A stretch of DNA of 64,000 bases from Chitinophaga jiangningensis. GTDB taxonomy: Bacteria > Bacteroidota > Bacteroidia > Chitinophagales > Chitinophagaceae. The notes under the pieces are model-generated. The model was given only the letters and a program-made list of their open reading frames with translations. It ran no database searches and had not been told where the DNA came from. Positions 35,406 through 41,690 of the stretch are shown in pieces (the stretch's first letter is position 1; every line of letters starts with the position of its first letter). Position numbers and translations under genes: made by a program. The stretch covers positions 1 to 64,000 of the forward strand of contig NZ_FRBL01000011.1 of NCBI RefSeq assembly GCF_900142605.1, read 5' to 3'.

Positions 35406-35541
35406 AGACGCCTCGCAGGCGTCTATCAAAACACCATCTTCGCTAAAATAAATGCGTGTATCCGTTTAGGTTATACGAATTTATTTTAGCGAAGATTATG
35501 CAATAGATTTACGCGAATAGACGCCTGCGAGGCGTCTCTAC
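35402..35541. repeat. 140-base nested palindromic element, copy A
   Basis: Termini GTAGAGACGCC...GGCGTCTAT and ATAGACGCC...GGCGTCTCTAC are inverted copies of one another and each is itself palindromic. Inside, a 16-bp arm pair lies at 35438-35453 and 35479-35494. The entire unit can fold into one long hairpin. No open frame or transposase. Confidence 0.85.
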
Positions 35542-35561
35542 ACAAGATTATAATTCCGCAT

Positions 35562-35639
35562 TTATTTCAACAACCCTACCACCACTGGATCCAGCGCCCT
35601 GGCCCACATCCGGTATCCTTTTCCCGTGAAATAAAAAGA
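35562..35639 (-). pseudogene. Remnant of an SGNH/GDSL hydrolase C-terminus, copy 1
   Basis: Read on the minus strand, 25 codons end in a stop and give YFTGKGYRMWARALDPVV and GLLK. This matches the end of GDSL-type hydrolases, where an HFT-x-x-GY-x-x-WA block carries the catalytic His region. The rest of the gene is absent. The assignment rests on this short stretch. Confidence 0.5.
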
Positions 35640-35708
35640 AAAACACCCGCACAGAATACTGTCAAAACAGCTGCAGCTTTAATTAACTAGGATACCACAT
35701 CAATCTGT

Positions 35709-35848
35709 GTAGAGACGCCTCGCAGGCGTCTATCAAAACACCATCTTCGCTAAAATAAATGCGTGTATCCGTCTAGGTTATACGAATTTATTTTAGCGAA
35801 GATTATGCAATAGATTTACGCGAATAGACGCCTGCGAGGCGTCTCTAC
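35709..35848. repeat. 140-base nested palindromic element, copy B
   Basis: Near-identical to copy A, with one visible change in the inner loop (TCCGTCTAGG for TCCGTTTAGG). Its outer arms can be extended by TGT/ACA, which copy A cannot. Confidence 0.85.
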
Positions 35849-35868
35849 ACAAGATTATAATTCCGCAT

Positions 35869-35946
35869 TTATTTCAACAACCCTACCACCACTGGATCCA
35901 GCGCCCTGGCCCACATCCGGTATCCTTTTCCCGTGAAATAAAAAGA
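35869..35946 (-). pseudogene. Remnant of an SGNH/GDSL hydrolase C-terminus, copy 2
   Basis: Second copy of the same 25-codon fragment, 307 bases from the first and unchanged in the part compared, as expected for a recent tandem duplication. Confidence 0.5.
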
Positions 35947-36016
35947 AAAAACACCCGCACAGAATACTGTCAAAACAGCTGTAGCTTTAATTAACTAGGA
36001 TGCCACATCAATCTGT

Positions 36017-36151
36017 GTAGAGACGCCTCGCAGGCGTCTATCCGAACAAATCTCCGATATGATCTCCGCAAAATCTTTCTGTTATCTGAAGGATCATGTA
36101 GGAGATTTTAGCGAAGACTTAAGCGAATAGACGCCTGCGAGGCGTCTCTAC
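36017..36151. repeat. 135-base palindromic element, copy C (diverged interior)
   Basis: Same 25-base termini as copies A and B, but a different interior built on AATCTCC...GGAGATTTTAGCGAAG. The conserved ends with variable middles suggest that the ends are what is maintained. Confidence 0.8.
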
Positions 36152-36206
36152 ACGAAATAAAATGGTTAACTAAATGTGCTATTCCCAAACCTCCCTAAAA
36201 AATAAA

Positions 36207-36238
36207 TTTGGCAATTTAGACCGATCGGTCTAAATTTG
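36207..36238 (+). promoter_or_regulatory. Promoter of the TetR gene with embedded operator
   Basis: TTTG (36207-36210), 20 bases, TAAATTTG (36231-36238): a full Bacteroidota promoter. A 24-bp perfect palindrome (36213-36236, core AGACCGATCGGTCT) fills the spacer and overlaps the -7 box. Repressor binding there would block transcription. The ATG follows the -7 box after four bases, so the mRNA is probably leaderless. Confidence 0.85.
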
Positions 36239-36242
36239 TATC

Positions 36243-36842
36243 ATGATGACGAAAGGAGAAAAAACCAGGCAGTTTATCATTGAGCAATCGGCCATTTTGC
36301 TAAATAAAAAAGGTATGGCCGGCACCGCTATCAGCGATATCATGGAGGTCACAAAAATGGCCAAGGGCGGTATCTATGGCAACTTTGCCAATAAGGAAGA
36401 AATTTGCCGGGAAGTGTTTGACTACCTGCTGTCACAAATGGCCACCCGGATTGAAGCACGTTTGGCGCAGGAAAATACCTGGAAGGAGAAGTTGCTGGCA
36501 CTGGTGGATTTTTATTACGACCTGGTACTGGCCAATAATAACGGGGGGTGTCCCATGTTAAATTTTGGTACGGAGGCAGATGATACCGACCTGACGATGA
36601 AATCCAAAGTAGCTGCCGGCATCAAAAGTACGCAGGCACGCATTGCCAAACTGGTTACCAATGGCATTAAAGCCGGAGAGTTCTCCCAAAATGCCCACCC
36701 TGCTGAATTTGCATTGAAAATGTTTACCATGATGGAAGGTGGCATCCTCGTTGCGAAAGTGACAGATAACACCAGCCAGATGAAAACCATTTGCGGTATA
36801 CTTAAACAGGAAATCGAATCATTTTCGATCCCACGCACGTAA
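36243..36842 (+). CDS. TetR/AcrR family transcriptional repressor
   Basis: 199 residues. N-terminal helix-turn-helix (about 6-55, RQFIIEQSAILLNKKGMAGTAISDIMEVTKMAKGGIYGNFANKEE in pieces), C-terminal ligand domain resembling TetR_C with NNNGGCPMLNFGTEADDTD. The operator AGACCGATCGGTCT occurs in its own promoter and before the SDR gene, so it likely controls both. Ligand unknown. Confidence 0.9.
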   Translation: MMTKGEKTRQFIIEQSAILLNKKGMAGTAISDIMEVTKMAKGGIYGNFANKEEICREVFDYLLSQMATRIEARLAQENTWKEKLLALVDFYYDLVLANNNGGCPMLNFGTEADDTDLTMKSKVAAGIKSTQARIAKLVTNGIKAGEFSQNAHPAEFALKMFTMMEGGILVAKVTDNTSQMKTICGILKQEIESFSIPRT

Positions 36843-36865
36843 GTGCTTTTTTTTGCTTCAGAAAA

Positions 36866-36879
36866 AGACCGATCGGTCT
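36866..36879 (+). promoter_or_regulatory. Second TetR operator, before the SDR gene
   Basis: AGACCGATCGGTCT, identical to the 14-base core in the TetR promoter, 29 bases before the ATG at 36908. A TAAACTTT block between them is the best -7 candidate but deviates from the consensus. Confidence 0.8.
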
Positions 36880-36907
36880 ATTATAAATAAACTTTAAAAT
36901 CAAAAAA

Positions 36908-37666
36908 ATGAACACCACAGCAAATACCATTCTTGTAACCGGCGGCAGTGCCGGTATCGGACTCGAACTCGCCAAAGCCCTGCTCGCAGCAGGTAATACC
37001 GTGATCATCACCGGCCGCGACGCCGCCCGCCTGAAAGCCGCCGAGGCAGCACTACCGGGTGTGCACACCTTCCGGGGAGACGTAGCCCATCCCGCAGACG
37101 TAGACGCGCTAGTGCAACATCTCCATAACCACCACCCGGCACTTAATATCATTGTCAACAACGCTGGTTACGCCAACCTCAATAACCTGCTCGACGACAC
37201 CGATACCTTCGAAAAAGCCGGCAGGGAAATGCTCACCAACTACCTCTCCATCATCCGGCTTAACGAAAAGCTGCTGCCCCTCCTCCGCCTTCAGCCTGAG
37301 GCAGCCATCGTAAACGTGTCCTCCATCGTGGCTTTTGCACCGGGGAGTCGCCTCGCTACCTACGCGGCCTCTAAAGCAGCCCTGCACTCCTATAGCCAGT
37401 CGCTGCGCGTAGCCCTGAAACCAGCCGGCATCAAAGTATTTGAACTGATGCCCCCTCTGGTAAACACGGAGTTCTCCGCCGAAATCGGTGGTCAAAACGG
37501 TATCCCCGCTACCCAGGTAGCGGAAGAATTCCTGGCAGCACTCGCAACAGATAACTACGAAATTCGTGTAGCCAACACCGAAGCTTTTTACCAACTGTAT
37601 CTCAGCTCTCCGCAACAGGCGCTGGAAGTAATGAACCCACAGGCAGCGGAAACGCTTGTACCATAA
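36908..37666 (+). CDS. Short-chain dehydrogenase/reductase (DltE-like)
   Basis: 252 residues. Rossmann glycine motif TGGSAGIG (about 12-19), NNAG, catalytic Ser in VNVSSIVAF and YxxxK in YAASKAA. It reduces or oxidises a small substrate with NAD(P). Its promoter region carries the TetR operator, and the pair resembles inducible detoxification units. Confidence 0.9.
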   Translation: MNTTANTILVTGGSAGIGLELAKALLAAGNTVIITGRDAARLKAAEAALPGVHTFRGDVAHPADVDALVQHLHNHHPALNIIVNNAGYANLNNLLDDTDTFEKAGREMLTNYLSIIRLNEKLLPLLRLQPEAAIVNVSSIVAFAPGSRLATYAASKAALHSYSQSLRVALKPAGIKVFELMPPLVNTEFSAEIGGQNGIPATQVAEEFLAALATDNYEIRVANTEAFYQLYLSSPQQALEVMNPQAAETLVP

Positions 37667-37669
37667 TTT

Positions 37670-37743
37670 CTCTTTTTGAAAACAGGCCTGCGGCCTGTTT
37701 TCAAAAAGAGCGGGTTGTCCCGCCAGCGGGACAACTCGCTCTT
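37670..37743. terminator. Paired hairpins with a shared AAGAG arm segment
   Basis: Hairpin one: 19-bp perfect arms 37670-37688 / 37692-37710, triloop TGC. Hairpin two: 17-bp arms 37706-37722 / 37727-37743 with one G-T wobble. AAGAG (37706-37710) belongs to both, so the full stems exclude one another. Directly after the SDR stop. Confidence 0.8.
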
Positions 37744-37877
37744 AAAATAAAATCCTTTAAATTATGAAAGGTATTTATTACATTTATAAACAACAGTGAA
37801 GCCCTGATCATGCGTAAGTAGCAAAACCAAAATCTGTCAAAACAAACCACGTCTTGTTTAACCACTAAATACGAGCA

Positions 37878-39446
37878 ATGAAAAAAATCAATTGCAAATC
37901 AATGATTGCAGCAACACTCCTGTGCGCTTCTGTACTGTTTGGCGCCTGTAAACGTAGTATTACAGAGGGGTTACAGCCTTTGTCGGCCAACAAAGGTACT
38001 ATGATCAACCTTACACCCAGTGCCTACAAAGTGAACATCATCTACTTTGTACCGTCCGATGCCGACACCATCACCGGCTACCGGGAACGCCTGAACGGTA
38101 TCCTGCTCCAGGGGCAGCAGTTTTATGGTAAATGGATGAGCTATTATGGGTATGGCGACCGTTCGTTCGGACTCCCAATGGATTCCGCCGGCAAAGTAAA
38201 AGTAACCGTGATCCACGGTGCACAGCCTAAAAGCGCTTATCCATACGATGGCGGCGGCAACACCGTGATCGGTGAACTCAATACCTGGTTTGCGAACAAC
38301 CCTACCCAGAAACTCAGCGAGCATACCCTGGTGATCATGCCAGCCAGCACCTATGCCGCCGATGGCGATCCCGGAGGTGTACCGTTTTACGGGCTTGGCC
38401 GCTGGTGCTTCGCCCTCGACTACGCCGAAATGGATACCAGCTACCTGGGCCAGAACACCACCCTCGGCAATCGCGCTACCAAATGGATCGGTGGACTGAT
38501 GCATGAACTGGGTCATGGCCTCAACCTCCCGCATAACAAGGAAAAAGTATCCGAAGCCGCTGACGCTACCAAAGGCACTGCGCTCATGGGCAGTGGTAAC
38601 TACACCTACGGCAAAAGCGCCACCTTCCTCACGGCCGCCAGCTGCGCTATCCTGAACAATTCCCAGGTATTCCGCACGGCCACCGCTACGGGCATCTATG
38701 GCGGCGGGTCCACTACCATTAACGTGATAAAAGCTGCCTACGCCAGCGGTAACATCTCCCTGAAAGTAAAATACACGGCTACACAAACCGTAAACCGGGT
38801 AGTAGTGTACAACGATCCGGAAGGTGGTAACGACTACGACGCAGTTGCATGGGTGGCCACCCCAGCGGGCGACAGCATCACCCTCAGTATGCCAATCGCC
38901 GATCTGCAGAAGAAAACAGGCAACTACGCCATGCGCATACGCTTCCTGTATACCAATGGCTCCTCCACAGAAATTTCTTACCCTTACTCCTTCGTGAACA
39001 ATGAACCTGTGCTCAACTTCAGCACCAAAGATGAACTGAGCAAAACCGGATGGAGCATCGCTTATGTGGACAGCCAGGAAAACGACGGACAGGCCGTAAA
39101 CCTGCTGGATAACAACCAGAGCACCGTATGGCATACCCAATGGAAAAGCACACAGCCTACACATCCACACACAGTGGTAGTGAATATGGCCGCCCAGCGC
39201 ACCATTGCCGGCGTGTCGTTCCTGCAACGCTCCAACCTGAACGGTTCCCTGAAAGATATTACGCTGTATACCAGTACCGACAATGTAAACTGGACTACCG
39301 TTGGCAGCTATACGCTGGCAAATGTGAACTCTAAACAGTACATCACCTTTAGTAGCCCGCAAACAGTGCAATATATTAAAGTGGTGACTGCGTCGAATTA
39401 CCTGGGCACGTATTATGCCGTGCTCGCGGAATTAGGTGCATTTTAA
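37878..39446 (+). CDS. Lipoprotein metalloprotease (metzincin motif) with C-terminal discoidin domain
   Basis: 522 residues. Lipobox LFGAC (Cys24). The zinc motif HELGHGLNLPH puts ligands at His209, His213 and His219 with catalytic Glu210, the HExxHxxGxxH form. A beta-sandwich (about 275-370) leads to an F5/8 type C (discoidin, CBM32-like) domain (about 375-522, LLDNNQSTVWHTQWK, YIKVVTASN). It probably cuts proteins at the cell surface while bound to a glycan. Single gene with a long non-coding leader (37744-37877). Confidence 0.9.
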   Translation: MKKINCKSMIAATLLCASVLFGACKRSITEGLQPLSANKGTMINLTPSAYKVNIIYFVPSDADTITGYRERLNGILLQGQQFYGKWMSYYGYGDRSFGLPMDSAGKVKVTVIHGAQPKSAYPYDGGGNTVIGELNTWFANNPTQKLSEHTLVIMPASTYAADGDPGGVPFYGLGRWCFALDYAEMDTSYLGQNTTLGNRATKWIGGLMHELGHGLNLPHNKEKVSEAADATKGTALMGSGNYTYGKSATFLTAASCAILNNSQVFRTATATGIYGGGSTTINVIKAAYASGNISLKVKYTATQTVNRVVVYNDPEGGNDYDAVAWVATPAGDSITLSMPIADLQKKTGNYAMRIRFLYTNGSSTEISYPYSFVNNEPVLNFSTKDELSKTGWSIAYVDSQENDGQAVNLLDNNQSTVWHTQWKSTQPTHPHTVVVNMAAQRTIAGVSFLQRSNLNGSLKDITLYTSTDNVNWTTVGSYTLANVNSKQYITFSSPQTVQYIKVVTASNYLGTYYAVLAELGAF

Positions 39447-39517
39447 ACCCCTAATCCCGAGACCGAAGGTCTCGGGATTAGGGGTAAGCCCCACGCCGGC
39501 GGCGTGGGGCTTACCCC
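39447..39517. terminator. Paired hairpins with a shared GGGGT arm segment
   Basis: Hairpin one: 18-bp perfect arms 39447-39464 / 39468-39485, triloop GAA. Hairpin two: 17-bp perfect arms 39481-39497 / 39501-39517, triloop GGC. GGGGT (39481-39485) is in both. It begins immediately after the metalloprotease stop codon. Confidence 0.85.
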
Positions 39518-39598
39518 TGGCAAGACAAACATGCACATCTGAACATATCCCACCCCAAATTTGTAATGCAGTAGTGTCCTATTCCGACACCTGAATTT

Positions 39599-40360
39599 AT
39601 GAAGCGCCCATTACTGCTGTTCCTGTTGCTGCCGCTGTTTTCATACAGCCAGCAGCAGAAAGAAATCAACTCCCAGTCACAATCCTGGTTTAGCATCAAC
39701 AGTACCTTCCGGTTTAATAACCATTGGGGCGCCGTGGGCGACTTCCATATCCGCCGCAACAATTTCGTTGCCGATAACAGCTTTTACTTTATCAGGGCCG
39801 GTGTGGGCTACTGGCTCAACGACCAGTTATCATTTATTACCGGCTATGGCCATCTCTGGCTGGCCCCTACTACCCCCGGCTATAAAACCTTTGCAGACGA
39901 AAACCGCTGGTACGAACAAATCGCCTATGCTACCAAAGTGGGGAAGGTGTCGTTGCTCAATCGCTTCCGCAGTGAGCAACGCTGGCGGGAAATATTGCAA
40001 AACGATCAGTCCACCGGCGACTACTACTTCTCCAACCGCTTCCGCTACCTGATCAGCGTGGGTATACCTATCAGTCAAAATAAATGGGTGCCGCAAATTT
40101 CTCTGGCAAATGAAGTGGCGGTGCAGTTTGGAAAAGCGATTGTGAACAATACCTTTGATCAGTTCCGCGCCTTTGCCGGCATCCGCCAGGATTTGGGCAA
40201 GGGCTGGTCGTTTGATATGGGCTACATGTTTGTAAGTCAGCAAAAAGCCAGTGGCTACCAGTACGATTACAACCATACTTTCCGCTGGTTTTTCTACTAC
40301 ACCTGGAACCACAAAAAAGGCGGCAAGGAACTGCCGGCCTTACAATATGAAGATGAGTAA
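39599..40360 (+). CDS. DUF2490 outer-membrane protein
   Basis: 253 residues. Signal peptide 1-19 (FSYSQQ), then beta-strands with the DUF2490 pattern: QSWFSINSTFRFNNHWGAVGDFHIRRN, FYFIRAGVGYWLN, RFRSEQRWRE, FRYLISVGIP and a terminal HTFRWFFYYTW. Probably a small barrel; function unknown. Its stop lies one base from the stop of the convergent BatD gene, without room for a terminator. Confidence 0.9.
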   Translation: MKRPLLLFLLLPLFSYSQQQKEINSQSQSWFSINSTFRFNNHWGAVGDFHIRRNNFVADNSFYFIRAGVGYWLNDQLSFITGYGHLWLAPTTPGYKTFADENRWYEQIAYATKVGKVSLLNRFRSEQRWREILQNDQSTGDYYFSNRFRYLISVGIPISQNKWVPQISLANEVAVQFGKAIVNNTFDQFRAFAGIRQDLGKGWSFDMGYMFVSQQKASGYQYDYNHTFRWFFYYTWNHKKGGKELPALQYEDE

Positions 40361-40361
40361 G

Positions 40362-41690
40362 TTATATTTCTTCGGGTAAAAAATCATCCTGTTTTTGATG
40401 CATGGCCTGCAACCGGCGTTTACGAAACGCCGCAAAGCCCTCTTTCAGCGCTTTTTCACGGGTTTTATCGGTTTGATTGTGCAGGTACACCTCCTGGGCA
40501 TACTGCCTGAATTGCCGGTATAAATCATCCTCCTGCTGCGATTGTAAGGTACTGCCAATAGAGGCACGCTTGTCAGGGAACTCAAACCGATCCCACCAAT
40601 GATAGATTTCCGGAAACAGGTTATTACTGTATTTAAACCGCATATACCACCAGGGTTCACTATCGCGGTAGCGCAGCCAGGCAGCTTTCAGGATGGCATA
40701 CAGGTCGATCAGCCAGCGCACCCATATATAAAGCAGTAGCAATCCAATGGCTACGTAAAGCGTCAGCAGGTACCACGGTATGCCAAATATTTCCCTTGGT
40801 CCTTTTTTTTGTGGGGGAGATGCCGCCGCCACTGTTTTAGCAAGACTATCCTTCAGGGTCGTCATCATCCCCAGGGAAGGGTTTTCCGCCACATGGACCT
40901 TCACCGGCGGCAAGCTGCGGGAATACATCCGCGCGGCATAAGGGTTCCACCAGGATATCTTAATTGCCGGCATTTCAAATTCCCCGGCACTCGTGAGCAG
41001 GTAAGTAGTGGTTTGGGTACGCTCGCCATTGGCCGAAACATCATTGCGTGTATCCTTCAGCGTAGCAGGCTTAGGATAAGTACTGGCCCAGCTTAGCTTG
41101 TTATCAGGCAGCTCAGGAATAAACTGCGGTAATGTACCACTCACGTCCACGACTATACTTCGGTCGATCACATCTCCAACTTTGAGGTTGGTAAGCGGCT
41201 TGTTCCAGCGTTGGGTAAGCTGCACGTCGGAGGCTACCAGCCAGCTTTCGCCCGGTGGCAGCGTGCGGGGCACAGGCTTTACCACAAAGGATTTGGCCGG
41301 GCTATGAATCACCACGGTTTGACTGGCAGCACTGCCTTCCGGCGGCGTAACAGCGGTGATTTTTATGGGTGGCACCTGGAAGCTGCCCGACTTATAAGGG
41401 AACACGAGGTAGTAAAACTGAATACCCGAATATTCCTTGCCATTCACTGTAAAGCGGCCGGGGGTAGAACTGGTGAAAGGAACGATAAACGATTCAGGCA
41501 CCTGCAGGTTCTCAAACTTCAATGGCTCCGTATACCAGGTAGCCGTGAGTACGGTGAAAGTTACCTTTACCGGCTGTTGTACATATACTTCGGTTTTATC
41601 CAGCTCCACCTGCGCAAAGCATCGCACCTGCGCCTGCAACAGCTGCGCGTGCATACAAAGGAGTAATATGATCCAGCCTGGCCTTACCAT
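40362..41690 (-). CDS. BatD-like membrane protein
   Basis: 442 residues. Signal peptide (LLQAQ), large N-terminal beta-rich region (about 22-290; YVQQPVKVTFTV, GIQFYYLVFPYKSG) as in BatD, a membrane helix at about 305-328 and a basic cytoplasmic tail with a putative helical bundle. Bat proteins support stress or oxygen tolerance and envelope integrity in Bacteroides; the mechanism is unclear. Last gene of the operon; overlaps the upstream gene by 7 bases. Confidence 0.85.
   Translation of the reverse strand: MVRPGWIILLLCMHAQLLQAQVRCFAQVELDKTEVYVQQPVKVTFTVLTATWYTEPLKFENLQVPESFIVPFTSSTPGRFTVNGKEYSGIQFYYLVFPYKSGSFQVPPIKITAVTPPEGSAASQTVVIHSPAKSFVVKPVPRTLPPGESWLVASDVQLTQRWNKPLTNLKVGDVIDRSIVVDVSGTLPQFIPELPDNKLSWASTYPKPATLKDTRNDVSANGERTQTTTYLLTSAGEFEMPAIKISWWNPYAARMYSRSLPPVKVHVAENPSLGMMTTLKDSLAKTVAAASPPQKKGPREIFGIPWYLLTLYVAIGLLLLYIWVRWLIDLYAILKAAWLRYRDSEPWWYMRFKYSNNLFPEIYHWWDRFEFPDKRASIGSTLQSQQEDDLYRQFRQYAQEVYLHNQTDKTREKALKEGFAAFRKRRLQAMHQKQDDFLPEEI

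Larger units (their letters stand above)
35402..36016. repeat. Tandem duplication of a 307/308-base unit
   Basis: Unit one is 35402-35708 and unit two 35709-36016. Each consists of a 140-base palindromic element and a spacer of about 167 bases that is almost identical between the two; a third element at 36017 follows without the spacer. The second unit is one A longer and differs by a few substitutions. Confidence 0.85.

Noticed and set aside
35402..36151. Insertion sequence
   Set aside because: The elements are only 135-140 bases, have no open frame, and no target-site duplication could be seen.
37971..39371. A 466-codon open frame antisense to the metzincin lipoprotein gene
   Set aside because: The sense frame has a lipobox, HExxHxxGxxH and a discoidin domain. 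The antisense frame has no motif or signal and is a by-product of codon bias.
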